From: Lachnospiraceae bacterium
Lineage (GTDB): Bacteria > Bacillota > Clostridia > Lachnospirales > Lachnospiraceae
Length of the DNA: 64,000 nt
Reading direction: 5' to 3'
NCBI GenBank assembly: GCA_030524525.1
Contig: JAUNGI010000001.1
Location: forward strand, 46,841-110,840
Of the stretch, positions 52,128-59,623 are shown piece after piece. The first letter of the stretch is position 1, and each line of letters opens with the position of its first letter. The translations under genes and the position numbers were made by a program. Below the pieces are notes generated by a model. That model made no database searches. It was not told the origin of the DNA and was given only the letters and a program-made list of their open reading frames with translations.

Positions 52128-54089
52128 TTATTTTGCTTCTCCAAGCAGCGTCAGGAGGTCCTCCTCGGAAAGGATGGGGATTCCCAGCTCCTTGGCTTTT
52201 TTATTTTTGGACGACCCGCTCCGGGCGTCGTTGTTGATCAGATAGTCGGTCTTGCCCGAAACCGAGCCTGCGACCTTGCCTCCGAGCCGTTCGAGCTCCG
52301 CTTTCAGCTCGTCCCGGTTGCTCCAATGGGTCAGCGAACCGGTAATGACCAGCGTCTTTCCGGTGATCGGCGAAGCGCTTACCGTTTCCGGCGCTTCCAG
52401 CGTCACCTCGGCAAGCAGATCGGTCAGCATCAGCTGCTTTTCCGGATCCGCCATATAGGCGGCAAAGGCTCCGGCAATGACCTCGCCGATCCCCTCCACC
52501 TCGGTCAGCTCCTCCGCCGAAGCGTTCCGCACCGCCTCCGGATCGTTTCCGAACGCCCGGCAGATCAGCTTTGCATTGGCAAGCCCCACGCCGGGAATGC
52601 CCAAGCTGTAGATCAGCTTCGGAAGCGTCACGTTCCTTGCCTTTTCCAAGGCGGAAAGCAGCTTCCGGAACGACTTCTCTCCGAAGCCCTCCATTTCCAC
52701 AAACTCCTCCCGATGCGTCTCCAGATGGAACAGATCGGCGGGCTCGCGGACCCAGCCCCTTCCGAGCAGCTTTTCGAGCGTCGCCTCGCTTAAGCCCTCC
52801 ACGTTGAGCGCGTCCCTGCTGACCAGATGGGCGTACGCCTTCAATTTCTTCGCCGTGCAGTCCGGATTGGTGCAGAACAGCGACACCGCGTCCTGAACCG
52901 CCTCCGCCTTTGTTTTTCCGCCGCAGACCGGACAGACGTCCGGAATCGGCAGACCGCCGCTTTGCGTCAGATTTTCGGCGATCTGCGGAATGATCATATT
53001 CGCTTTATAAACGAGCAGACGGTCGCCGATGCCAAGCTTCAGCGCCTCGATCTGACTCAGATTGTGGACGCTGGCGCGGCTGACCGTGGTGCCCTCCAGC
53101 TCGACGGGCTCGAAGACCGCCACCGGATTGATCAGACCGGTACGCGACGTGCTCCAATCCACGGAAAGCAGCGTCGTTTCCCGCGTCTCGTCCTTCCACT
53201 TGAAGGCGATGGAATCGCGCGGGAATTTGGAGGTGCGTCCCAAGCTGCGCCCGTAGGCGATATCGTCGAAGCACAGCACAAGACCGTCCGAGGGAAAGTC
53301 GTTTTCCGTGATCCGCGCGGCGAATTCCGCCACCGTCTCCGGCAGACTTTCCGCCGTTACCATCCGATATTCGACCGGCGAAAAGCCCTGCTCGCGCAGG
53401 AACTCCGTCTGCTCCCGCCGCGTCGCGAAGCCGTCCCCGTCTCCCTTGCGGATGAGCGCAAACGGAAACAGATAGACGTTCCGCTTTGCGGTGATCTCGT
53501 TGTTCAGCTGCCGCACCGTGCCGCTGCACAGGTTCCGGGGATTTTTGTATTTGTCCGCCTCGTTTTCGATGGAGGCGTTGATCTCCTCAAAGTCGCTGTA
53601 GCGGATCACCGCCTCGCCCCGCAGAACGACCAGCTCCTTGCAGGGGATCTGCAAAGGCACATTGCGGAATACCCGCGCGTTGTTCGTAATGACCTCGCCG
53701 ATCTCGCCGTTTCCCCGCGTCACCGCCTTTGTCAGCAGCCCGTTTTCGTAGGTCAGAACCACGGTCAGCCCGTCCATTTTCCACGAGAGCATCCCTTCCC
53801 GCTCTCCGAGCCACGAAACGAGCGCCGAGACGTCCTTTGTCTTGTCAAGCGAAAGCATGGGACTTTCGTGCCGCTCTCTCGGAAGCTCGCTAAGCACCTC
53901 ATAGCCGGGGCGCATGGTCGGGCTTCCCGCCATCACGCAGCCGGTCTCCTTTTCCAGCTGCACAAGCTCGTCGTAGAGCTTGTCGTATTCCCGGTTGGTC
54001 ATCAGCTCCCGGTTTTCCTGTTCGTATGCATAGGCAGCCCGATCAAGAAGCCGGGTAAGCTCCTGCTGCCGTTCTTTTTTTGAATCCAT
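52128..54089 (-). CDS. ligA: NAD-dependent DNA ligase LigA
   Basis: A 653-residue NAD-dependent ligase. Domain order: Ia, adenylation domain with the AMP-accepting Lys104 in SWKMDGLTVV (KMDG where KIDG is commonest), OB fold, four-Cys zinc finger (CPVCGG and FCTNPDC), helix-hairpin-helix region (GIPGVGLANAKLI, VEGIGEVIAGA) and C-terminal BRCT (TGKTLVITGSLTHWSNRDEL). Length is near the usual 670. GAGGTAATT precedes the ATG, 14 bases after the rluF stop. Confidence 0.96.
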   Translation of the reverse strand: MDSKKERQQELTRLLDRAAYAYEQENRELMTNREYDKLYDELVQLEKETGCVMAGSPTMRPGYEVLSELPRERHESPMLSLDKTKDVSALVSWLGEREGMLSWKMDGLTVVLTYENGLLTKAVTRGNGEIGEVITNNARVFRNVPLQIPCKELVVLRGEAVIRYSDFEEINASIENEADKYKNPRNLCSGTVRQLNNEITAKRNVYLFPFALIRKGDGDGFATRREQTEFLREQGFSPVEYRMVTAESLPETVAEFAARITENDFPSDGLVLCFDDIAYGRSLGRTSKFPRDSIAFKWKDETRETTLLSVDWSTSRTGLINPVAVFEPVELEGTTVSRASVHNLSQIEALKLGIGDRLLVYKANMIIPQIAENLTQSGGLPIPDVCPVCGGKTKAEAVQDAVSLFCTNPDCTAKKLKAYAHLVSRDALNVEGLSEATLEKLLGRGWVREPADLFHLETHREEFVEMEGFGEKSFRKLLSALEKARNVTLPKLIYSLGIPGVGLANAKLICRAFGNDPEAVRNASAEELTEVEGIGEVIAGAFAAYMADPEKQLMLTDLLAEVTLEAPETVSASPITGKTLVITGSLTHWSNRDELKAELERLGGKVAGSVSGKTDYLINNDARSGSSKNKKAKELGIPILSEEDLLTLLGEAK

Positions 54090-54103
54090 AATTACCTCAT
54101 TGT

Positions 54104-54901
54104 TTACTTATCGGTAAGCTTCGGCTTTACCGGCCGCGGAAGCGGCGTTGTTTTTCTCGGATCGGCAAAGCGTCCCCGCCCCGGAAGCGAAAGCAGCCGT
54201 CTCAGCTCCGTAAGCTCCTGCGGCGTTACCTCCCGGTACTCGCCCCTCGGCAGATCGCCGAGCACGATGTTCATGACCCGCACACGCTTTAGGCTGACCA
54301 CCTTGTAGCCGAGATATTCGCACATGCGGCGGATCTGACGGTTCATCCCTTGGATCAGCACGATCCGGAACAGATTGTCCGAAAGCTGCCAGATCCGGCA
54401 GGGCGCGGTGGTCTTGCCAAGGATCGGCACGCCGGACGACATTCTGCGCAGAAATTCCTCGGTGATCGGCTCGTTGACCCGAACGAGGTACTCCTTTTCG
54501 TGAAACTCGCCGGCCTTCGCGATCTGATTGGCAAGCTCGCCGTCGTTGGTCAGCAGGATCAGCCCGCTGGAATTTTTGTCGAGCCGCCCCACCGTATAGA
54601 TCCGCTTGTCGTAGTGAATGTAGTCGATGATGTTGTCGGGGTTCGTCCGGTCGGAGGTGCATTCCACCCCCTTCGGCTTGTGAAAGGCAAGCACCACCTT
54701 GTCTTCCCTTCTGCCGTTCTCGGCTTCCCTGCCCTTTACGGTCACCTTCTGCCCCGGAAGCACGCGGGAGCCGACCGCCGCCGGTTCGCCGTCGATCCGC
54801 ACAAGCCCGACCTCCACCAGACGATCCGCCTCCCGTCGGGAGCAGATCCCCGCGTCGCTCATATATTTATTGATCCGAATTCCGTTTTGATTATCTTCCA
54901 T
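54104..54901 (-). CDS. rRNA pseudouridine synthase, RluB/RluF type
   Basis: A 265-residue enzyme: N-terminal S4 RNA-binding domain (RINKYMSDAGICSRREADRL) and a RsuA-family catalytic domain with the active Asp in YTVGRLDKNSSGLILLTNDG, then GMNRQIRRMCEYLGYKV. The pattern is closest to RluF (23S pseudouridine 2604), but RluB is hard to exclude. I chose the ATG at 54901 following a GGGGGG tract; an upstream frame extends 11 codons. It is the first gene of the run behind the promoter at 55002-55030. Confidence 0.9.
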   Translation of the reverse strand: MEDNQNGIRINKYMSDAGICSRREADRLVEVGLVRIDGEPAAVGSRVLPGQKVTVKGREAENGRREDKVVLAFHKPKGVECTSDRTNPDNIIDYIHYDKRIYTVGRLDKNSSGLILLTNDGELANQIAKAGEFHEKEYLVRVNEPITEEFLRRMSSGVPILGKTTAPCRIWQLSDNLFRIVLIQGMNRQIRRMCEYLGYKVVSLKRVRVMNIVLGDLPRGEYREVTPQELTELRRLLSLPGRGRFADPRKTTPLPRPVKPKLTDK

Positions 54902-54942
54902 ATTTCCCCCCGACAGCGGAGCGTATTCTCGCAAAGCGCCGC

Positions 54943-55030
54943 GCCGAAAATCTCAAATTTTCGGCTGCGACCACCGGCGGCTTGTGCTCCGCCACAGAGC
55001 GAGTATAACACAAACCGCCTCTCAGCGCAA
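54943..55030 (-). promoter_or_regulatory. Promoter and leader hairpin of the rluF-ligA-metA-aroF run
   Basis: Minus strand -35 TTGCGC (55025-55030), 17-base spacer, -10 TATACT (55002-55007) with a TGT extension. In the leader, GCCGAAAAT (54957-54965 as complement) and ATTTTCGGC (54943-54951 as complement) form a 9-pair hairpin with a five-base loop about 40 bases before the start codon. Confidence 0.65.
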
Positions 55031-55059
55031 TTCCGATCTTGCCGCCCCCCGGCAAACGG

Positions 55060-55836
55060 TCAGGAGCCGGTCGATCGGTAGTGCCGCCTTCCGAGGCAAT
55101 ACAGCCCGTAGCAGGGCAGCAGAAACAGCAGCGAAAGCAGCGGAAGCAGACCGTAATACCAGCGGGCGCCCCGATCCAGCACAAAGCGCAGCGGATAATA
55201 CTGGATCAGCGCATAGGGAACGACGAAGGTGCAGAACCGCAGGATGCGCTTTCCGAACACGTCGATCGGATAGCGCCCGTACTCTCTCGCCCCGTCGGTA
55301 AAGATATTCATAAATTCCAGTCCCTCGGTCGTAAAAAAGCAGAGCGCCGCATAGATCAGGAACAGCCCGGCAAAGACAAAGGAACCGCACAAAAGCATCA
55401 GCGCAAGCACAAGCCCTTTTCCGAGAGTCCATTCCACGCGGCAGCGGCTCAGACCGTAAACGAACATCACGACCGCCTGCACCATCCGCCCGATCCGCGT
55501 AAACTCCATCCGCGTCCCAAGCACCTGTAGGATCGTACTTCTCGGCCGCAGCAAAATGCGGTCAAACTGCCCGTTTCCCAGTATGCCCGCGAAGCCGTCA
55601 AAGCCTCTGGCAAAGCACTCCGCAAGCGAATATTGCAGCAGCACGATGCCAAAGCATAATAGGATCTCCTCGTAAGACCAGCCCTTCACGCTGTGAAAGC
55701 GGGAAAAGAGGAAATACACGCCCAAAAAGCCGTTGAACGATACCAAAAACTGTCCCAGACAAACGAGAACAAAGGACGTTTTATATTCCATGGCCGCCGC
55801 AAATTGCAGCCGTACATAATGCCAATACAGCTTCAT
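55060..55836 (-). CDS. ABC-2 family permease (DUF990 type), second subunit
   Basis: A 258-residue membrane protein with six helices, of the ABC-2 group found with YadG-like ATPases in viologen-exporter-type systems. Family-like segments are YKTSFVLVCLGQFLVSFNGF, GFAGILGNGQFDRILLRPRS and YPIDVFGKRILRFCTFVVPY. I chose the ATG at 55836, six bases after GGAGGAGG; earlier in-frame ATG and TTG codons lie in or before the ribosome site. It is last of a three-gene exporter. Confidence 0.85.
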   Translation of the reverse strand: MKLYWHYVRLQFAAAMEYKTSFVLVCLGQFLVSFNGFLGVYFLFSRFHSVKGWSYEEILLCFGIVLLQYSLAECFARGFDGFAGILGNGQFDRILLRPRSTILQVLGTRMEFTRIGRMVQAVVMFVYGLSRCRVEWTLGKGLVLALMLLCGSFVFAGLFLIYAALCFFTTEGLEFMNIFTDGAREYGRYPIDVFGKRILRFCTFVVPYALIQYYPLRFVLDRGARWYYGLLPLLSLLFLLPCYGLYCLGRRHYRSTGS

Positions 55837-55877
55837 TTGCATCCTCCTCCCCAAACGTCAACTTATTTTCCATAGGA

Positions 55878-56690
55878 TCAGCCCCCGTTCAAAACGGTGC
55901 GCCGGATCGCCCGCCGCGACAGAAGCCAGCCCCCGCCGATCAGAACCAGCACCCAGAACGCCTGCAAAAGCATGGCGCGGGCAAGCGCCGCTCCCGCCAG
56001 ATTTCCGCTGTAGGCGCGCAGCGGGACGTTCTGCATGGAGCCGAAGGGCAGCAGCTCAAACACCGTCCGTACCGGCTCCGGCAAAAACGGGAACGGCACG
56101 ATCGCTCCGGAAAACAGCTCCACAAAGGAAACAAACAGGATCCGCAGTCCCAGCGGGGACATCGTAAAAAAGGTCAGCAGGTAGATGATCATGCAGAACG
56201 CCACGACCGCCAGCAGCGCCAGAACCATGCTGACCGCAAACAGGAGCAGCGTCAGCGGACGCTCCGGCAGACGAATTCCGTAGGGCTCGGGAAGGAAAAA
56301 TGCCGCCGCCAGAATCGGCAGACAGCGCAGGATCGCCCGGCTCAGCCGATTGGCGACACTCCTCGAAAACCACATGGCATACAGCGAGATCGGGCGGCAC
56401 AGCTCATAAGCCACCCCGCCGTCGATAATTTTTTCAAAGATTTCATTTTCCAGCATCCAAACCATAAAAAGCGCCAAAAACGCCTGCTGAAGCCAGACGT
56501 AGCTGCTCAGCTCCGAAAAGCCCATCGGAAAGTTTTCGGGCTGCTCGGCATAAAAGGCATGGTACGCCGCAAGCTCCAAAAAGCCCCAAGCAAACTGCGT
56601 CGCCACGCCCGCAAGCGCCGCCGCACGGTATTGCAGCCCCATCAGAAAGCGCACCCGGAAAAAGGACGCATAGGTTCTTATCGTTTTCAA
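55878..56690 (-). CDS. ABC-2 family permease, first subunit
   Basis: A 270-residue membrane protein with six helices, homologous in layout to the following permease: cytoplasmic start RTYASFFRVRFLMGLQYRAA, then KIIDGGVAYELCRPISLY, then FSGAIVPFPFLPEPVRTVFE and LLPFGSMQNVPLRAYSG near the C-terminus. The likely start is TTG at 56690 eight bases after AAGGAGG, 14 bases past the ATPase stop. Such pairs form heteromeric exporters with one ATPase; the substrate is unknown. Confidence 0.83.
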   Translation of the reverse strand: MKTIRTYASFFRVRFLMGLQYRAAALAGVATQFAWGFLELAAYHAFYAEQPENFPMGFSELSSYVWLQQAFLALFMVWMLENEIFEKIIDGGVAYELCRPISLYAMWFSRSVANRLSRAILRCLPILAAAFFLPEPYGIRLPERPLTLLLFAVSMVLALLAVVAFCMIIYLLTFFTMSPLGLRILFVSFVELFSGAIVPFPFLPEPVRTVFELLPFGSMQNVPLRAYSGNLAGAALARAMLLQAFWVLVLIGGGWLLSRRAIRRTVLNGG

Positions 56691-56704
56691 GCCTCCGTCC
56701 TCCT

Positions 56705-57517
56705 TTACGAGCAAATAGAGAACTTCCGGTACAGGCTTGCCACAAGCTCGTCCAGCGAGCCGCCGCCCTCCGCCGTCTGCTGCTTTTTCAGCTCCGCAAA
56801 GTCCGAATCCAGCAAGATCCGCCCTCTGCCGATCAGCAAAATGCGCTTGGCAAGCGCTTCGATATCCTGCATGTCGTGGGTCGTCAGAATCACCGTCGTT
56901 TGATGCTCCTGATTTTCTTTGTTAATAAATTCCCGCACCGCCAGCTTGGACACGGCGTCCAACCCGATCGTCGGCTCGTCCAGCATCAGGATGGGGGGAC
57001 TGTGCAGCAGGGAAGCCGCCAGCTCGCAGCGCATCCGCTGTCCGAGAGAGAGCTGTCTTGTCGGCGTCCGCAGCAGCTCCTCCAGATGCAGAAGCGTCGT
57101 CAGCTCCTCCAGCCGATTTCGGTACGCCTGCGGCGATACCCCGTAGATATCCCGCAGCAGTTCAAAGGAATCTATGACCGGAAGATCCCACCATAGCTGC
57201 GAACGCTGCCCGAAGACGACGCCGATCTCCCGCACATGTTCCTTTCTGTTTTTCCATGGTACTCTGCCTTGAACAAGGCACTGACTGCCCGGATCGGGAT
57301 ATAAGATCCCGCTTAGAATTTTTACGGTCGATGATTTGCCTGCACCGTTGGGCCCGATGTAGCCGACCATTTCTCCTTTCGCAATGTGAAAGGAAATGTC
57401 GTCGAGAGCCTTGACGCTCTCGTATTCCTTGTGGAAAAACGCCTTGACGGAATTCTTTACTCCGGCATTTCTCCGTGCGACCCGAAAGGTCTTACTGAGA
57501 TGGTTTACCTGAATCAT
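56705..57517 (-). CDS. ABC transporter ATPase of an ABC-2 exporter (viologen-exporter-like)
   Basis: A 270-residue ATPase with a 40-residue N-terminal stretch common in this group (SKTFRVARRNAGVKNSVKAF), Walker A GPNGAGKSSTVKIL, Q-loop VFGQRSQLWWDLP, signature QLSLGQRMRCELAA and Walker B ILMLDEPTIGLDAVSK. The RSQLWWDLP and LSLGQRMR features mark the ATPases paired with DUF990-type permeases. It heads the three-gene exporter and follows a 115-base structured leader. Confidence 0.9.
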   Translation of the reverse strand: MIQVNHLSKTFRVARRNAGVKNSVKAFFHKEYESVKALDDISFHIAKGEMVGYIGPNGAGKSSTVKILSGILYPDPGSQCLVQGRVPWKNRKEHVREIGVVFGQRSQLWWDLPVIDSFELLRDIYGVSPQAYRNRLEELTTLLHLEELLRTPTRQLSLGQRMRCELAASLLHSPPILMLDEPTIGLDAVSKLAVREFINKENQEHQTTVILTTHDMQDIEALAKRILLIGRGRILLDSDFAELKKQQTAEGGGSLDELVASLYRKFSICS

Positions 57518-57530
57518 ATTTCCCTCCGAT

Positions 57531-57660
57531 CTCCTGGTAGTAATACTTCGGCTTGCGCCGTCCTATCTTGCCAAGCGGTGTGCTTCTCCGGTGTTTGCCG
57601 GAGAAGCCCGTGGTAAGGAGTAACCCATTCAGGATACCAGAAACAGGAGAAATCTGTCAA
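57531..57660 (-). promoter_or_regulatory. Promoter and structured leader of the ABC-2 exporter
   Basis: Minus strand -35 TTGACA (57655-57660), 18-base spacer, -10 TATCCT (57631-57636). The leader carries a 10-pair hairpin GCTTCTCCGG/CCGGAGAAGC (57582-57607) with a six-base loop and a smaller CGGC-GCAA-GCCG hairpin (57549-57560 region) before GGAGGGAAAT and the ATG. I could not match it to a known riboswitch. Confidence 0.6.
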
Positions 57661-57675
57661 GCATTTTTCCGCGGA

Positions 57676-57722
57676 ATAAAACGGAGAATCCCGCGTTGCG
57701 AGATTCTCCGCCTGTAGGAACG
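57676..57722 (-). terminator. Terminator of cysE built from repeat copy E
   Basis: CGGAGAATC (57682-57690) and GATTCTCCG (57702-57710) pair, followed on minus by TTTTATT. The tract, with CCGCCTG and TAGGAACG at its other side, is a reduced copy of the dispersed element (hairpin 1 plus a trace of hairpin 5). It starts six bases after the cysE stop. Confidence 0.7.
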
Positions 57723-57727
57723 ATAAT

Positions 57728-58675
57728 TCAACTCCAAGACTCCCCCTGCGCCAGTTCCACCGTACTGACGTTCCTGCTGTCGTATTTCATTTGCAGCTCC
57801 TGACTTTTCACCGTCACCTTGGTTCCCGCAGCGATCGAGCAGGTAATGAAGGCGTTGCCGCCGATGACCACGTCCCTGCCGATGACCGTGTCGCCGCCCA
57901 GAATGGAAGCGCCGGAGTAGATCGTAACATTGTCCTCGATCGTGGGGTGACGCCGCTTTTTCCGCAGCTTCTGTCCGCCCTTGGTGGACAGCGCGCCGAG
58001 CGTCACGCCCTGATAAATTTTGACATGCTCTCCGATCACGGTCGTCTCGCCGATCACGATGCCGGTGCCGTGGTCGATAAAGAAGTATTTGCCGATGACC
58101 GCGCCCGGATGGATGTCGATCCCGGTCAGCCCGTGGGCATATTCGGTCATGATGCGGGGGATCAGCGGAACCTCCAGCCGATACAGCTCGTGAGCCAGCC
58201 GGTAAACGGTGATCGCATAAAGCCCCGGATAGGCAAAAATGATCTCCTCCTTGGAATCCGCCGCCGGATCCCCATCAAAGGAGGCCTGCAAGTCGGTATC
58301 CACATATTCCCGCACCTTGGGAATGGTTCTCAGAAAAGCGAGCGTCAGCTCCTGCGCCTCCGCCTCCGTCTGCTCCGCGCTTTTTTCCGCAGCGTCCTCC
58401 CGGTACCGAAGCGCGATCGCGATCTGCTTATTCAGATTGAAGATCACGTCCTCGATAATCACGGACAAATTGTTCTTGACGTTGTAAATGCGATAGACCT
58501 TATCCCGGAAATAGCCCGGATAGACGATGCGCCGCAGCTTCTCCAGAATGTCGATCAAAACGTCCTTGTTGGGCTGATTGTAGGTGTCGATCCGGTCGAT
58601 GGCGCGCCCGTTGCCGTAATCCTCCAAAATATCGTTTACCAGAATGCTCACTTCGTTTTCCATTCGATGTCCCAT
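57728..58675 (-). CDS. cysE: Serine O-acetyltransferase (EpsC/long type)
   Basis: A 315-residue serine acetyltransferase of the long EpsC type. An N-terminal helical half is followed by the left-handed beta-helix of hexapeptide repeats: GIDIHPGAVIGKYFFIDHGT carries the catalytic His pair with DHG, then GIVIGETTVIGEHVKIYQGV and a run to ITCSIAAGTKV. It makes O-acetylserine for cysteine synthesis. I chose the ATG at 58675, seven bases after AAGGA; one at 58681 is too close. It ends a run after trxB, linking thiol supply and thioredoxin. Confidence 0.93.
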   Translation of the reverse strand: MGHRMENEVSILVNDILEDYGNGRAIDRIDTYNQPNKDVLIDILEKLRRIVYPGYFRDKVYRIYNVKNNLSVIIEDVIFNLNKQIAIALRYREDAAEKSAEQTEAEAQELTLAFLRTIPKVREYVDTDLQASFDGDPAADSKEEIIFAYPGLYAITVYRLAHELYRLEVPLIPRIMTEYAHGLTGIDIHPGAVIGKYFFIDHGTGIVIGETTVIGEHVKIYQGVTLGALSTKGGQKLRKKRRHPTIEDNVTIYSGASILGGDTVIGRDVVIGGNAFITCSIAAGTKVTVKSQELQMKYDSRNVSTVELAQGESWS

Positions 58676-58687
58676 ATCCATTTCCTT

Positions 58688-59608
58688 TTATTTTTTCTGA
58701 GCCAGATACGCCTCCACGGAGGCAACGGCGTTCGCGCCGTCCGATACCGCGGTAATGACCTGCCGCAGCCGCTTTGTCCGCACGTCGCCGGCGGCAAACA
58801 GTCCCGGCACGCTGGTTGCCCCGTCCTCATCCGCCGTCAGGTACCCGGCGGCGTCCTTCTGCACCAGATCACCGAGAAAGGCGCTCTCCGGCTCCGTTCC
58901 GACGGCGACAAACACTCCGTCCACGGAAAGCGTCCGGGACTCCCCCGAAGCGTTATCCGCAAGCCGAACGCCGGAAACCTTCCCGTCTCCCAGTATCTCC
59001 GTTACTATCGTATTCGGGATAAAGGTAATGTGTTCGTTCGCAAACACCTGTTCCTGCAAATGCTTTGCGCCGCGAAGCTCGTCCCGGCGGTGGATCAGGT
59101 GGACCCGACGCGCAAGCCTTGCCAGATACAGCGCCTCCGAAAGCGCCGCGTCGCCGCCCCCGACGACCGCAACCTCCTTCCCGCGAAAGAACGCGCCGTC
59201 GCAGGTCGCACAGTAGGAAACGCCGGCTCCCGTCAGTTCCTTTTCGCCGGGAACGCCCAGCAGCCGGTGCTTTGCTCCGGTGGCGACGATCACGGTCCGG
59301 GTCTCCCAAGTTTCCCCATTCCTTCCCCGGATCACAAAGCCGTCGGCGGTCGGCTCCACCGCAGTCACCTCCGCCCGGCAGAACGGAACCTCCAGTCCCT
59401 CGGCATGCTCCCGGAACTTCTGCGCCAGCGCAAAGCCTCCGAGTCCCAAAAAGCCCAAATAGTTATCGACCTCGCCGGTGCCGGCGATCTGTCCGCCGCT
59501 CATCGGCTGCTTTTCCAAGACGAGACACGAAAGCATCGCCCGCCTTGCATATACGGCGGCTCCCAGCCCCGCCGGACCGCTGCCCAGAATCATCACATCG
59601 TATCGCAA
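58688..59608 (-). CDS. trxB: Thioredoxin reductase
   Basis: A 306-residue flavoenzyme that transfers electrons from NADPH to thioredoxin. FAD fold GSGPAGLGAAVYARRA, redox-active Cys133-Ala-Thr-Cys136 in SYCATCDGAFFRG, NADPH fold VVGGGDAALSEALYLA, and the C-terminal FAD motif GLFAAGDVRTKRLRQVITA. The start is TTG at 59608 after AAGGAGAAACTC, giving the usual MRYDVMILGSG N-terminus. It lies between the pyrophosphatase and cysE genes. Confidence 0.95.
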   Translation of the reverse strand: MRYDVMILGSGPAGLGAAVYARRAMLSCLVLEKQPMSGGQIAGTGEVDNYLGFLGLGGFALAQKFREHAEGLEVPFCRAEVTAVEPTADGFVIRGRNGETWETRTVIVATGAKHRLLGVPGEKELTGAGVSYCATCDGAFFRGKEVAVVGGGDAALSEALYLARLARRVHLIHRRDELRGAKHLQEQVFANEHITFIPNTIVTEILGDGKVSGVRLADNASGESRTLSVDGVFVAVGTEPESAFLGDLVQKDAAGYLTADEDGATSVPGLFAAGDVRTKRLRQVITAVSDGANAVASVEAYLAQKK

Positions 59609-59623
59609 GAGTTTCTCCTTCCT

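Noticed and set aside
57531-57640. Guanidine (ykkC) or other known riboswitch ahead of the ABC-2 exporter
   Set aside because: The conserved core bases I know for ykkC, mini-ykkC, fluoride, manganese and T-box RNAs were not found; kept only as an unknown structured leader.
2171-57722. Repeat copies as a CRISPR array
   Set aside because: The copies are scattered over 55 kb between ordinary genes and are not separated by regular spacers.
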